A stretch of DNA of 64,000 bases from Cristatella mucedo (GCA_009760855.2 WPIO01000137.1:995753-1059752), one strand, 5' to 3'. Shown: positions 1 through 12,637, numbered from the stretch's first letter. Notes: generated by a model from the letters alone, not told the origin. A program made the numbers and translations.

Positions 1-259
1 TTTCCTTAAATGATATGAATACGACGATGGTTTTGTGAATAAGTACTAGCAGGTCAAGCTATACGGTTGCTTGGGGAGACCGGGAGAGTTTCTTACTCAT
101 TTTGGAATCGCTAGAACTGCAGATTCCCTATTTGCCCCTTATCAAACATGCTGACATTGCAATTCAAGGGTAGGGAAACGCTCAGCCGCTGGCTATGAAT
201 GCAACTACTAGCGAGTATAATTTCTCACCTCGTGCACATGTCAGTGAAATTAATTGCTT

Positions 260-1214
260 ATAATAATAATAATAATATTGCACTTGATAAAGCGCCCTCA
301 GAGAACTTAATCTCTTTCTAGGCGCTTTACATTTGCTGCAAAGTGATACGCAATAGAATAGTAAGTAAAATCATGCTTGAAAAACAAACAAAATGAATAA
401 CATGGTTAGGGGTTACATGCACTGGGTCAGCATGCAAATGTGGTTAGTGGCAGCATGAACAGTGTCAGCACGCATAAGCACATCGAGGACGAATCACAAG
501 GACCCACTAAATGCTGTCCTAAATAGGTATGTTTTTAAGTTTCTTTTAAATGTGGTCAGGTCAGGGGATGTTCTGATGCAGGTCGGGAGGGAGTTCCAGG
601 CTGTGGGAGCATACGAGCTAAATGCACGGTCTTCAAAGGATTTAAGGTTTGTACGAGGTATTTCTAGACTGTTGGATTCCGAAAAGCAAGTGGTACGATG
701 CTTTGCCTGATGGGGTTGTATATCTGAAAGATAGGCTGGAGCCATAGAATGAAGAGACCTAAAAGTGAGCGACAAAACCTTGAAGTCAATCCGTTGCTTG
801 ACTGGTAACCAGTGCAGGTCGGCGAGAAGTGGAGTAATGTGGCAACTGCGACGCTCACGACAGACAAGCCTAGCTGCAGAGTTTTGCACCAGCTGCAATC
901 GCCTGATCGCACATGCTGGTAGGCCAGTAAGCAGTGAGTTGCAGAAGTCGAGACGAGATGTCAGGAATGCATGGACCAACTTGGACGTGGTATCCTTATC
1001 TAAACAAGCCCTAATTTTAGCAATGTTATGAAGCTGAAAATAGGCTGATTTGACTGTGGAGCTGATGTGGTCGTCTAACGAGAGGTCGCTTTGGAATATG
1101 ACACCTAGATTTCGAGCTGATGCAACTGGAGATATGCTGGCAGAGCCAATTTTGAAAGTCAGCCTTTCCAATTTCTGAATAACACTAGGTTTGCCCATAA
1201 CTAGTAAGTTAGTC
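260..1214 (-). mobile_element. LINE-A, 5'-truncated copy
   Basis: This is the 3' third of an L2/CR1-like non-LTR retrotransposon on the minus strand. The 3' end, at the left, is an (AAT)n tract followed by the family's stem-loop (CGCCCTC ... GGCGCTTT). Reading left from 1198 on the minus strand, a long open frame encodes the C-terminal part of the RT protein, with typical blocks such as SRLDFCNSLL, NSAARLV and LLADLHWLPVKQRI. The copy stops abruptly near 1214, inside sequence that continues in other copies, so it is 5' truncated. The C-terminal frame is nearly intact, which suggests a fairly young insertion. Confidence 0.9.
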
Positions 1215-2217
1215 TATTTGAAGCATTGTTTTTAAACTCTTTAAGTGCATACTAGAATGGTGTTGTTGCTGCATTTCCTCACTAGTGACCCTACCGGAAT
1301 GCAGCGTAACATAGTCATGTTCTTCGTCACTTTGTCTCTCAACGCCTGTCTTAATTGAACTCATAGATACGCTTTTCCCGAGACTAATGAGATCGCAACT
1401 TACTCTACTACCTCGGTGGTCCTCCCGACTAGTTGCAAAGACCTGTTGCTGCCCGAAAAAATGCGAGCTGAATGTGTCTTGATCATTCGATGAAGTAATT
1501 TCATCACTGAACATAGCAAAGGTTGGGCCATTTGTGGATTTAAAAGCCAACCACAGATATTTGGAGCCTAAGTAACTTTCAACCATTCCAAGGCTATCCT
1601 TCTTGTCAAAGACAATTGAACGAGTGGTAACCGAGTGAATACAATGCAAAACCCGATATTTACATCTTATAACAAGTTTCGAATACGGATTTATTGCATC
1701 TATTCAATCGAAAACTACTCCACTTTAGGTTTCCATTGACCTTACATGCAACGATTGCAAGAATGTAGTCGTTCTTTTAGTTCTCCTAGATCTTGCTGTA
1801 TCAACAACAATTTTTAACCAGATACTTTTGCATCATCACTTGGCCCGCCTTTCGTGCCCCACTTTCTGAGAGCTCAAATCCCACTGGAAAACCGAAGTAA
1901 GAGCGTGCTGCCGAATTTGGCAAGCCAACGTTAAACGTTTCGGCAGTAAAAGCCGCTTAAGTATGTGGAATCGAGGTCCAGTCTTGGGGTTGCTTCATTT
2001 CACTGTATACATCCTAGATGCAGCCGATAACATAAGCAAAAAGCACAGGGTCAGGTTTCGTTTCTATCTTGTTGAAACTCGGAGCTTCACTCTGCACTCG
2101 ACTTGGTTAGACCCTGACATTGTGCATGGATGACGATCGCACTTGGACAGTGATTGATATTCTGATTCTTCATGGCAATGAGAATTGCCTAATGCTCATG
2201 GGAATGCCTATTGTGGG
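1215..2217. other. Unassigned, no recognisable gene
   Basis: I recognise no gene here. A minus-strand frame of 146 codons (1649-1209) begins at a non-ATG codon and ends in a stop supplied by the LINE-A junction at 1209-1211. It has low-complexity Ser/Gln composition and no family resemblance I can name, so I do not call it a gene. Confidence 0.5.
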
Positions 2218-2392
2218 GAGCCGCGATGGCACACTAGGTAAGGCTTTTGCTTTCACGACCTCGGTCACGAGATCGTGGGTTCGTGTCCGGCGGTGGGCGA
2301 TCCTTTATCACAACAGCAAGCAGCGGTGATAGCCGTAAAGGCTCTTCTGTCGCTTTTAAAAAGAGGCTGTTTATTCAGCTAGGATTTTTTTT
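2218..2392 (+). mobile_element. SINE-1, tRNA-derived, full-length-looking
   Basis: The element starts with a tRNA-like head: an A-box-like block (TGGCACACTAGG, near 2227) and a B-box-like block (GGTTCGTGTCC, near 2278), spaced about as in tRNA genes. A body containing GGTGATAGCCGTAAAGGC and CTCTTCTGTCGC follows, then an AGAGGCTG motif and a T-rich end. The same body recurs at 17.2, 28.9, 37.0 kb (+) and at 21.6 and 45.2 kb (-). This is the best plus-strand copy. Confidence 0.8.
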
Positions 2393-2909
2393 ATTGTGTA
2401 GGTCTGTTTAGAAAACTTTATCCTTAGTATTGGTTTTAGTAGTATCACCCTTGTGTTGTCTGCCTATACTACTGAAGCAGCATCCCGAAGTGACTCGTTG
2501 CTGCAAACCCTCAACAATTTCACAGCCTACCTCCTTCTTAAACCTTGGGCTATTTGAAACAGGTTACCAAACGAAAGGATTTAATAGGAATATTTATACA
2601 CCAAACTAAAGGATTTTTAAGAATAGTTATTACCTCAATTAATATGAATAGATTGATCAATTGAAACATATATTAGTTATATGCAAAAGTACTCCATTAT
2701 TGTCGGCTATAAACCTTGATAATACAAGTAAGAAACTTATTAAAACCTGGATAGGATTATGTTGGGGTATCCACAAAAATTATGAGGACCACAGTACTCC
2801 ATTTATTAACTTGTGAGCTTTCCGCAACTGTGATATTATTAAGGGTTGCTGAGTAGAAATTTTCAATTTGTCTCATGCAGCATTCAATGAAAGAAGAAAT
2901 ATTCAGAAT
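2393..2909. other. AT-rich unassigned sequence
   Basis: This AT-rich stretch lies between SINE-1 and the next LINE-A copy. I see no open frame or repeat worth naming. Confidence 0.5.
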
Positions 2910-4915
2910 TAATAATAATAATAATAATGCACTCGATAAAGCGCCCTCAGAGATCTCAATCTCTCTCTAGGTGCTTTACATTTGCTACAAAGGGAAATGC
3001 AATTGAATTGTGAGTAAAATCATGCTTGATGAACAAACAAAATGAATAATATGGTTATTGGTGAAATGCACAGGGTCAGCATGCAAATGTGGTTAGTAGC
3101 AGCATGCAAAGTGTCAGCACTCATAAGCACATCAAGGACAAATCACAGGGACCACTCTAAATGCTGTACTAAACAGGTGTGTTTTTAAGTTCTTTTTAAA
3201 TGTTTTCAAGTCTGGGGATGTTCTGACGACTGTCGGGAGGGAGTTCCAGGCTTTGGGAGGTTAGGAACTAAATATACGGTCTCAATTGGATTTGAGGTTT
3301 TTTTTAAGTGGTATTTGTAGGCTGTTGGATTCCCAAAAGCAGGTGGTAATATGCAAGGCCTGATGGGGGAGTATATCTGAGACATAGGCCGGAACCAATG
3401 ATTTAAATTACCTGAAAGTGAGCTACACAACTTTGTATTCAATCCGTTGCTTGACTGGTAGCCAGTGCAGGTCGGCGAGAAGTGGTGTAATGTGGCAACT
3501 GCGAAGCTCACGACCAACAAGCCTAGCGGAGGAGTTTCGCACCAGCTGCAATCGTTTGATCGCACATGCCGGTAGGTCAGTAAGCAGCGAGTTGCAGAAG
3601 TCGAGACGGGACATCGCGAATGCATGGGCAGACCTGAATGTGGTATCCTTATCTAAACAAGCCCACATTTTAGCAATTTTGCGAAGCGGAAAATTGGAAG
3701 ATTTGAATTTGAAGATGATATGGTCGTGTAACGAGAGGTCGCTTTGGAATATGACCCCAATATATCGAGCTGATATACCGAAGATATGCTGGCAGAGCCA
3801 GTTTTGAGCGTCAGCCTTTTCAATTTGTGAATCACACTGGGTTTGCCCAAAACTAGTAAGTTAGTTTTATCATCGTGTAGTTTTAGAAAATTTGCTGCCA
3901 TCCATGTGCGGATGTAATCAGTACATGCAGCAAGTGAGTTGAGAGAATTTGAGGTGCTCGAAGGCTGGGAGGGATCAAAGCAAAGGTGCAACTGAGTGCC
4001 ATCCACATAAAAGTGAAAGCCTAGGATGTGCTTGGCATTCACATCAGCAAGAGGGAGAGTATAAACAGTAAAAAGAAGTGAACCTAGTACGGAGACCTGA
4101 GGTACCCCATATTTCAGAGGTACCTCACATGATATTTATGTATTTACGTCAATAATCTGGAGTCACCCACTGAGAGAGAACCTGAACAACTTTAGAGCAG
4201 TGCCAGTGATTTCTAGGTGAGATGTGAGGCGCTCTAGAAGAACTTTGTGATCTATGGTATCAAAAGCTCCCAAAAGATCGAGCAAAACAAGCAGATAAAC
4301 TCTACCCATGTCTGCATTCCTAAGTAGGTAGTTGTATACCTCAAGCAATGCTGAGTCAATGGAGTGATTAGCTCCAAAGCTAAAATGAAATTTATTAGCA
4401 AGATGTGAGGTTTCACTATACGAGTTCAGATGGTCGCCACGACCCGTTCCAGTGTCTTTGATAGGAATGGTAGAACGGAGACTGGGCGGTAGCTGCTTAA
4501 GTTCTCTTAGTCTAGTGTCGCTTTCTTGAGAAGTAGCCTGACTTCAGCTTTTTTAAAGGTGATGGAGCATGATCTGAGGCTAATGATATATAAAGGATGT
4601 TAGGTATGTGTGGCAGCAGCAGATCAATGCAACGCACGAGTAGGACAGTGGGAATAGGGTCCAGAGGACTTGGTGTCTTCTTTGATTGAGATACAACCTT
4701 CAGGACTAGATCACTAGTGACCTGCTTAAATGTAGACATTTATGTGCAGCCAGGAATCGGGGAGCGTTATTCTCGTGGGATGTTGTCATCGCAGGGATGG
4801 ATTCTCTGATCTTGTCTATCTTCTTCACAAAGTATTGAGAGAAGCGATCGGCTAGATCATCACACGCATCGTCAGGTAAGGAGCTACCCTGGGAGTGGTT
4901 GAGGCAGGCGATTGC
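2910..4915 (-). mobile_element. LINE-A, long but decayed copy with RT domain
   Basis: This is one of the longest LINE-A copies, running right to left. The (AAT)n tail and 3' stem-loop are at 2910-2985. Broken frames upstream carry recognisable RT blocks: LLDLLGAFDTIDHK (4348-4163), the region corresponding to the YADD box (4042-3653), then the C-terminal LDFCNSLL and LLADLHWLPV blocks (3668-3423). The YADD box reads YVDG here, so the second catalytic aspartate is lost and the copy cannot be active. At least four frameshifts or stops separate the blocks. The 5' end fades near 4915. Confidence 0.88.
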
Positions 4916-6219
4916 AGTGGCTACATGTAGAAACCGAACTCATACCTGAAGCAACAGACGACGGCCAGGTGTGCTATCCGAGGAGGATGAGCAATTCGGA
5001 AAATGATGTCAAACGAAATTGACCAATGAATAGTCGCCTAGATGGTATCTACCTGCCTAATAGACCGGAAGCTGTCAGAAATATGGCACTCAGCACATCG
5101 GCCGACGATGAAACGGATTTTCCGAGCAACTGTCGTGCTAAGCCTTCAGCATTTGTGGAGCGGTTTGGTGCGTATGAAAAGAATTAGGCTGGCTGCCGGA
5201 GAGTCAGGTGCGGTATTAAAAAAAATAGTTCAGCAAAGTGATCTTTGCACAGGATGGAATTCGTATTGTTAGGACCAATCCCTCCCCATTGGCAGTCCAG
5301 CTGTGAGCAGTTTGAATAGTCATCGCTGATCAGATTTTGTTTAAGGAAAGGGCGAGGTCAGTAGCTCGATTTCGGTTCTCGGAACGACTAAAGCTAAGCC
5401 AGCCAACAAGCAAGCATACCGAATGCATGGCTGCCGAACTTCGCTTGAAGTTGTGGATCTCGCTCAGCTTGATTTCAGCCTCGATGCAATAGCCAGCATG
5501 AGCGGATTGTGCTGCAATGTATTCAATGGTCCACTCTGAGCATGTGGTGAATACAAAGGCACATCCAAAAGACATACACGACTATGTTGAAAACAAAGCG
5601 ACTAAACGGTACGACTGAATTCTCATCCTCTCGCCAAGGCAGTCGCGAGCTCAACTGAAAGGCACCAGATGCAGTCCTTTTATCTTCGGTTATAGTTCAT
5701 TGAAAAGCAATCTGTTACTGCTCCAGGTCAAAAATCATTATATTGATGAGAAATAGCTTGAAAATTAAGGGTAATGCGGCTATTGCTTTGGCTAGCCATT
5801 GCACTCACATCAAATTACCATCAGCATCTACGGATATTCAGCATGGACACCAATATTGGGCCTCAGACGCCGGACGGAACTGCCAGCAGCTAAGGCTACC
5901 ACTGGGCCCCCGGCAGTGACCAGTAGCCCGTGGCGCTGCATCGTCAATGTCCAAGATGGCATTTGCTAGCAAGGATTCCGCTTATACTTATAAGGACAAC
6001 TTCTAGCTGCAATCTTCTTGTCCACGAATTTTTCCCGAATCAGGTGAGCTGTGGCTGAAAACACTCACCGATAAAATTAAAAATTAAGGGTTATGCTATG
6101 ACATAATGACCACGTCCACTTGGCTTAGTGAAGGCAGTACGAAGCTTATGCAACGCTGCATGGAAGCATCATCCAAAAAATAAAATAAAGTTAATTAATT
6201 GGTAGAGCAATCGAAGAGA
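4916..6219. other. Unassigned, no recognisable gene
   Basis: Only short frames are present (for example 5042-5272 + and 5575-5330 -), none with a motif I recognise. The two short minus- and plus-strand frames do not look related to the neighbouring LINEs. Confidence 0.45.
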
Positions 6220-6556
6220 ACTTAATCCTGGAACTCACTACCGACTTGCATCACAACTTCCCCTGACTTGATCACATTCAAAAAGAACTTCAAATGCACA
6301 TATTTATGGCAACATTTAGTAAGTCGCAGTAATTATTCCTTGATGTGCTTATGCGTGCTGACACTGTTCATGCTGCTACAAACCACACTTGCATGCTGAC
6401 CCTGTGCATGTCACCCCTAACCTATTTTTCATGTTAATTATCAAGCATGATATTACTCGCCATTCAATCGTGTTTCCCTTTGCATCAAATGTAAAGCACC
6501 AAGGAAGAGATTAAATTCTCCGAGGGCACTTTATCATGTGTATTATTATTATTATT
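6220..6556 (+). mobile_element. LINE-A 3' end only
   Basis: This short copy starts inside the C-terminal coding end (a decayed 'WNSLP' region). It contains the family's 3' UTR, the stem-loop and a (TTA)n tail at 6541-6556. Its tail abuts sequence resembling an inverted SINE-2 tail. Confidence 0.8.
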
Positions 6557-6600
6557 AATCTCCATTCAGGCACTTCACGAGTTTCCACGTTTAGAGCCCG
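6557..6600 (-). mobile_element. Possible SINE-2 tail fragment, tail-to-tail with LINE-A
   Basis: AATCTCCATTCAGGCACTTC directly after the LINE-A tail resembles the reverse complement of the stem-loop tail of the SINE at 25.7-25.9 kb. Only about 25-40 bases can be matched by eye. Confidence 0.4.
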
Positions 6601-6676
6601 ATTTGAGGTTTGTTCGAGGTCTAACTAACAGATTTAAGGACTCGCTTCCTAACCTGGTGCAGTGTACTCTCATAGG

Positions 6677-6935
6677 TAATGTAATATAACGTATCTCCGT
6701 CTGTATTTTACAGCACACTCACAGCCTGAGCGGCTTTTGGTACGCATTCAGTAGCCAACAGACTTCATCTTACCCAACAAAGAGAAAGTGGTAAGCCTAG
6801 TAGAGTCAGCACTTCAGTTGAGGTAGTGAGTAGCATTGAAGTAGCAGTTCAGGACCGCTAAAAAGAAGGAGCAATGATTGACAGTAGGGGAGTAGTCGTC
6901 GTTGCGTAAGAATAGGTAGGAATTAGGCAAAGGAA
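6677..6935 (-). mobile_element. LINE-B 3' end
   Basis: On the minus strand this is the 3' UTR of the second LINE family. Reading left to right, it shows the tail remnant (TGTAAT...), GTATCTCCGTCTGT, then CACTCACAGCCTGAGCGGC and the GGTAGTGAGTAGC block seen in every LINE-B copy. It is truncated upstream. Confidence 0.8.
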
Positions 6936-7300
6936 GAAGGGACCTAAAATTGAGTGACAGAACATTCAAGTCAAAGCTCTGCTATACTGGGAGCCAGTAA
7001 AGATCGGCAAGAAGTGGTATGATGTGGAAACAGAGACGCCCACGACTGAAATCCTAGATGCATAGCTAAGCCACGATATTCAATCGGTCCGGTATCCTCT
7101 GAAGCCTTGTTGGTTCTTAATTTTCAAGAATAATTTCGCTATTGACGGTATCAAAAGCTGCTCACGCGTCAAAATGATCAAACTACGAACCATAATTAAT
7201 AGTTGGGTTGTCAGCATGTGCATTAAGGCAAGCAAGCAACTTTGACAAAATCATGATAAGAATAAAGGGTACGTGATGCAACAGTCAACCCGAGAAACCA
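6936..7300 (-). mobile_element. Fragmented LINE remnant with RT motif
   Basis: 6936-7090 resembles a diverged internal piece of LINE-A (minus strand). From about 7110 to 7170 the minus strand encodes a decayed 'AAFDTVN' motif, the catalytic Asp block of LINE reverse transcriptases, interrupted by a stop. The two pieces are not collinear with the other LINE-A copies unless a large internal deletion has occurred, so a third related family is possible. Confidence 0.55.
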
Positions 7301-7550
7301 CAGATAGTCACTGTGAGTTTGCATAAGTGCTAACACTCCAGTGGTCACCTGCTGCTAAAACGAAAAGTTAGTACTCAACAAGTAGGCCACTGTTGTATCT
7401 CCTCCGTGTAAACACATTATATTAAGCTCTACGTTGCGGATGACATTTGTTCTTCAGAATGCATTCCACCTTCGAACTAACAATACTTTGCAAAAGGGTT
7501 GAATGTAAAAACGTACAGTTCTTTTGCATAGCACCCAAAGATAACTTAAT

Positions 7551-8194
7551 TCAGGCGATTACAGATGGTGCAAACGGCTGCAGCTAGGCTTGTCTGTCGT
7601 AAGCGTCGCTGTTGCCACATTACTCCACTTCTCGCCGACCTGCACTGGCTACCAGTCAAGCAACGGATTGACTTCAAGGTTTTGTCGCTCACTTTTAGGT
7701 CACTTCATTCTTCGGCTCTAGCCTATCCCCTAGATCTACTCCCCCAAAAGGCAAAGTATCGTACCACCCGCTTTTAGGAAACTAACAGCTTACCAATACC
7801 TCGTACAAACTTAAAATCCTTTGGAGACCGTGCATCTATTCCGCATGCTCCCAAAGCCTGGAACTCCCTCCCGACTTGCGTCACAGCATCCCCGACTTGA
7901 CCACATTTAAAAGGAACTTAAAAACACACCTATTTGGGACAGCATTAAACGGGTCCCCGTGATTCGTCCTTGATGTGCGTATGCGTGCTGGCACTGTGAA
8001 TGCTGCCGATAGCCACATTTGCATGCTGACCCTGTGCATGTCACCCCGTACCGTGATATTCATGTGGTTTATCAAGCATGATACTAATCACGATTCAATC
8101 GCGTTTCCCTTTGCAGCAAATGTAAAGCACCTAGAAAGAGATTGAGTTCTGTGAGGACGTTTTATCAAGGGCATTGCTATTATTAATATTATTA
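7551..8194 (+). mobile_element. LINE-A, 5'-truncated copy
   Basis: A plus-strand C-terminal RT region (blocks AARLVCRKRR and LLADLHWLPVKQRI in the 7565-7777 frame) is followed by the 3' UTR, the stem-loop near 8120-8160 and a short ATT-type tail. A stop after 7777 and small indels break the frame. Confidence 0.85.
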
Positions 8195-8300
8195 ATCTCT
8201 ATTCGGGCACTTTACTTATCCCATGCGGCTTGAGCCGCTGTCCTTGGCCAGATTTTCATTGGGGCTAGCACCTTAATCACTGGGCTAGTTCTAAAAGATA
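8195..8300 (-). mobile_element. SINE-2, inverted, tail-to-tail with LINE-A
   Basis: Read on the minus strand, this has a tRNA-like start (CCCAGTGATTAAGGTGCTAGC, near 8295-8265) and ends in a LINE-type GTAAAGTGCCCGAATAGAGATT segment. The same arrangement occurs in the plus-strand SINE at 25706-25857. Its tail merges with the ATT tail of the LINE-A copy to its left. Confidence 0.65.
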
Positions 8301-8944
8301 AGGGTAGGACACTTGGGCTAACTGGATATCATATTTAAAAATGTTTAGCAAGATATAAATTAGGAAGCTATGAAAGTAAGGGAATTACACAACACTGCTG
8401 TGCTCAGTTTGCTCAGGCTGATTAAAAATACAATCACCGCATCAAAGTTGTTACATCTCTTCAAGCAGATCCAGGAATGCTAGTATTGGTCAATAGCCAT
8501 GGTCCTGGGAGTACAAAAATTTGTCAAATCTTTGTAGGTAAGATTTTTGTTCCGTCGCACACACGAATATATCCTTCATATGTTGGCCCTTGTGCAAGAT
8601 AATTAACCTGGACAACCGCTACCTCATAACTGATGTCGGACATGCAGACTGAGTTAAATTAGTTTCGCGGCTTTTGAAAAAAATTATTCCAGACGTGAGT
8701 GGACAAGAGAGATTAAAACAATGAAACTATTAATTCATCAAACTGCACAATTAATATTATTGGCACGCGAGTGTAAATCGTTCATCCCAATTGCTACAGA
8801 CAACACAGAGCTACAACGTCTAATCCAGAGGTTGACAGCATGTTGCATTTTTTAGGCAAGGGTTTCGTAATTTGAGCCGCAAAATCTAGATTTGAAATCA
8901 GTGTATGTGATTTATCCCTTCCCCAACTTTAAAAAGCCACTCAG
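8301..8944. other. Unassigned sequence
   Basis: I recognise nothing here: no long frame, and no repeat beyond short AT-rich runs. Confidence 0.5.
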
Positions 8945-10375
8945 ATTATGTGAGTGTTACTCAGGAGGGGGTTCGTATAGACCACTCACAGCCTAAGTGG
9001 CTTACGGTACGTATTCGATAGCCAACTGACTTCATTTCATGGGATGAAGTGAAAATAGGAAGCGCAGCAGTGTTAGAAGAGCAGTTGAGGTAGGGAGGGA
9101 GTAGCGTGGAAGTAGCAGCTCAGGACCGCCGGAAAGGATGAGCCTGGTGCAGCAGTTCCGCTAGTATGGAGAAGCTAAGCCGCAGTGGGCCTCGTGGGTT
9201 AGCAAATACACTTTGCTCTGTATCCGTTCATCAACTAGCAGCCATCCTAACTCTTAGCAAAGGGACAAATGGTCAAACCTCCGGTATTTGAAAGCTAGCC
9301 TTGCAGCCATATCAATAGTCAGCTGCAGTGGCCTAGTGGCTTTAATCGATGGTGCAGGTACAAGGGAGTTACAATAATTAAGCAGAACCGGAACAAAGGA
9401 GCTAGTGAATTGCTTAGCAAACTTCAGCGGAATACAGCTGGCAATCTTAGATCGGGTTGAGACGTAATGGCTAGCTGTAAAAGAAGTCTTCTGAACAAAG
9501 CTTTTAGACTTTAGGTAGTTGTCGGAGGCAACACCTAAATTCTGAGCACGTCATGATGGTCGCAAAATAGCATCACCTGTTAAAAGAGCAAATGTTTCTA
9601 ATCCAGCCACACGCTTATGGTGTCCTATGAGCAGCCGTTCGGTTTTTTTGTCGTTCTGTTTCAAGACATTTTTCGACATCAAAGGTCGAATGTCGGCAAG
9701 GCAAAAATTCAGTTTATCTGTTTCTGCCGCTGATTCCAATGGCTTGGATGACAAATTAAGTTGAGTATCGTTAGCATACAAGTGACATCCTATTCCATTT
9801 GCCTAAATTACTTTTCACAGAAGTCGAGTAAAAATGGAGAACAGAGCGGGACCGAGGACGTACTCTTGAGGGACTCCATAGGCGACTGGTCTAATTGATG
9901 AAACCTAACCCACAAACGACACATGTTGAAGACAATCAGACAAGTACGATTGATACCACGTCAATGCCTCGTCGGCAAGACCGATCATTGTTCTCAAAAG
10001 TTGAATTAGCGCACCGTAATCAATGGTTTTGAAGGCAGGTGATAGATCTAGAAGTGCTACGGTAGTTATAGGTAGATCTAGCAATGCTAGGGCAGTGACA
10101 TTCCTGTCATCGTTGCTGCAGAGGAAGTCACTGATGACACTGACAGGGGCTTTATCAGTGCAGTGTAGCCGTTTGAACCCGGATTAAAATTTTTCAGACA
10201 TTCATTCATTTCAGTGGGTGCTCTAACTGCTTAGCGGAAATTTTATCAGAACCTTTGACAAATAAGGAAGAATAGAAATTGGGCTATAGTTTGCAAGGAG
10301 CTCGTAATGTCTTTGCAAGTATTTGTCAAACGATTTCCTGTTAAAAGACTTAGGTTCAACCACTTTTTCGCCAAT
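8945..10375 (-). mobile_element. LINE-B, long decayed copy with RT domain
   Basis: The 3' UTR is at the left (8945-9180). RT coding follows rightwards on the minus strand. The frame at 9781-9551 contains the catalytic box as YANDTQ, where family members carry YADDTQ, so an active-site aspartate has become Asn. Farther upstream (about 10330-10240) the minus strand reads like the N-terminal RT block 'NY-PIS-LP-LSK'. Many stops are present. A LINE-A tail abuts the 5' side. Confidence 0.85.
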
Positions 10376-10381
10376 GAATGT

Positions 10382-10622
10382 TTATAATAATAAGAATAAC
10401 AATGCACTTGATAAAACACCCTCAGACAACTCAATCTGTGTCTAAGCACTTAAAATTTGCTGCAAAAAAGGAAACTCGATTGAATGGTGAGTAATATAAT
10501 GCTTGATAAATAAAATAAATAACATGGTTGGGGTGACATGCACAGGGTCAGCATGCAAGTGTGTCAGCATGTACAGTGTCAGCACCCATAAGGACATAAA
10601 TGACAAATCACAGAGACCCGAA
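10382..10622 (-). mobile_element. LINE-A 3' end only
   Basis: An (AAT)-type tail at 10383-10400, the stem-loop remnant, and the 3' UTR motif TGCACAGGGTCAGCATGC mark a truncated minus-strand copy that contains no coding region. Confidence 0.8.
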
Positions 10623-11680
10623 GGCATTTGATAGTAGTTTCAAGTAGATGGAACGTAACAAGACCGGATTACCTAAAATGAACTTTTTTAAATTTCAAAA
10701 TGTGTGGTTTTCCTGCTTCGTACATTTGATGTAGCGAACCAAAACCAACTTAAGAGATTTTAAATGTATGAAATATTGTGGCACTCTGACACATTGATGT
10801 TATTCCTAGAGTTATCTGGTAGTCCGAAATCTTCAATTTTGCAGTGAAAACTTCCCATACCTTAGTGTTCTCGTATGAACTTGAATATTTTGGTCTGCTC
10901 TTTTCACAGAATTTGTTATATCCATCTATGAGGACCCAGCTCCTGCAAGATTTTTGTACACATTGATAACCAAACCATTGAGAAAATTATCTTAGCTTAA
11001 ATGTATAGACGTAGCAAGTTTTACGATGTATAAGAACCTCCTTGCACGATATTAATACTTATATTACATGATTATATTACTATTAGTATAGTACTTATAT
11101 TATTTTACTACTTATATTACAGGTATGCTAATAAATAATTACATAATGATAAGAAGAAATAAAAAATAAAAATAAAATTCAAACCTCTAGCAAAATACCT
11201 CTTATTTCATCTCCGAAGTCTCCGCGGGCATTTTTTAATCCACCACTTTCGATCGTCATCACTATTAGCTGATTAAAGCACCGCCGAATTTAGTTAGTAC
11301 TTTCAAAGTCAGCACCCTAAATACTAGTCGAAACCGGAGACGGTCGCCAAAAAGTAGCCGCTCTAAAAGTAAAGTATTTTAACATTTGAAAACTACATTG
11401 CTTACCCATTCTGCAGTAGTAGAACAGCGAATTGAAATTAAAAAACTGAACGGTGGCAGTTTCCGAAGCGTACGTAAGTATATGAAATTATTAAATGCAA
11501 GCTAAAGTTTTAATCGATTAGGCGATCACGTGCGAAAAATATTTACCGGCGTCATTTGGGTATGGAAATTATCATTACATTGCAGCGTGTCAGTACAGCT
11601 AATGAATTTGCAAAATCAATCAAGCAGTAGTGTATTGCTGATTAAAGTATATTTTAATGAACGTGCTCAGACGGCCCCAT
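10623..11680. other. AT-rich unassigned sequence
   Basis: AT-rich with no recognised gene. There are short runs of alternating TATTAC/TATATTAC near 11040-11130. An open frame crosses from about 11530 into the LINE-A copy that begins near 11681. Its upstream ~50 codons have no LINE similarity. Confidence 0.5.
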
Positions 11681-12567
11681 GCTCTGCCAGCATATCTCCT
11701 GTCGAATCAGCTCGAAATCTAGGTGTCATATTCCAAAGCAACCTCTTGTTAGATGACCATATCAGCTCCACAGTCAAATCTGCCTATTTTCAGCTTCATA
11801 GCATTGCTAAAATTTGGGCTTGTTTAGATAAGGATATCACGTCCAAGTTGGTCCATGCATTCGTGACTTCTCGTCTCGACTTCTGCAACTCACTGCTTAC
11901 TGGCCTACCAGCATGTGCAATCAGGCGATTGCAGCTGGTGCAAAACTCTGCAGCTAGGCTTGTCTGTCATGAGCGTCGCAGTTGCCACATTACTCCACTT
12001 CTCGCCGACCTGCACTTGCTGCCAGTCAAGCAGCGGATTGACTTCAAGTTCTTGTCGCTCTCTTTTAGGTCCCTTCATTCTATGGCTCCAGCCTATCTCT
12101 CCGACATACTCCCCCATCAGGCAAAGCATCGTACCACCCGCTTTTCGGAATCCAAAAGTCTAGAAATACCTCGTACATACATCAAATTCTTTGGAGACCG
12201 TGCATTTAGTTCGTATGCTCCAAAGCCTGGAACTCCCACCCGACCTGCGTCAGAACATCCTCTGACCTGACCATATTTAAAAGGAACTTAAAAACACACC
12301 TATTTCGGACAGCATTTAGTGGGTCCTTGTGATTCGTCCTTCACGTGCTTATGCGTGCTGACACTGTGCTTGCTGCCACTAACCATATTTTCATCCTGAC
12401 CCTGTGCATGTCACCCCTAACCATGTTATTCATGTTGTTGGTTTTTCAAGCATGATTTTACTTACCATTTAATTGCATTTTCCTGAGCAGCAAATGTAAA
12501 GCGCCTGGAAAGAGATTAAGTTCTCTGAGGGCGCTTTATCAAGTACATTATTATTATAATTATTATT
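11681..12567 (+). mobile_element. LINE-A, 5'-truncated, long uninterrupted C-terminal frame
   Basis: The frame reads through roughly 190 LINE-derived codons without a stop, from ARNLGVIFQSN to WDRAFSSYAP-type sequence, and ends at 12270 in a shifted C-terminus. The LINE frame is joined in frame to about 50 non-LINE codons upstream (from about 11530, no ATG until 11602). The 3' UTR, stem-loop and (TTA)n tail run to 12567. It is probably a recent truncated insertion; chance fusion explains the upstream codons. Confidence 0.88.
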
Positions 12568-12637
12568 ACGCTAACGCACTGGTGAGTGGACGAGCAAGCA
12601 TTCGTTCTAGTCTCGAGGCGTTGCATTATTTTTGTTG

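Noticed and set aside
1209-1649. 146-codon minus-strand frame next to a LINE-A junction
   Set aside because: It starts at a non-ATG codon, has no recognisable motif, takes its stop from the LINE, and its length is not surprising for chance in 64 kb.
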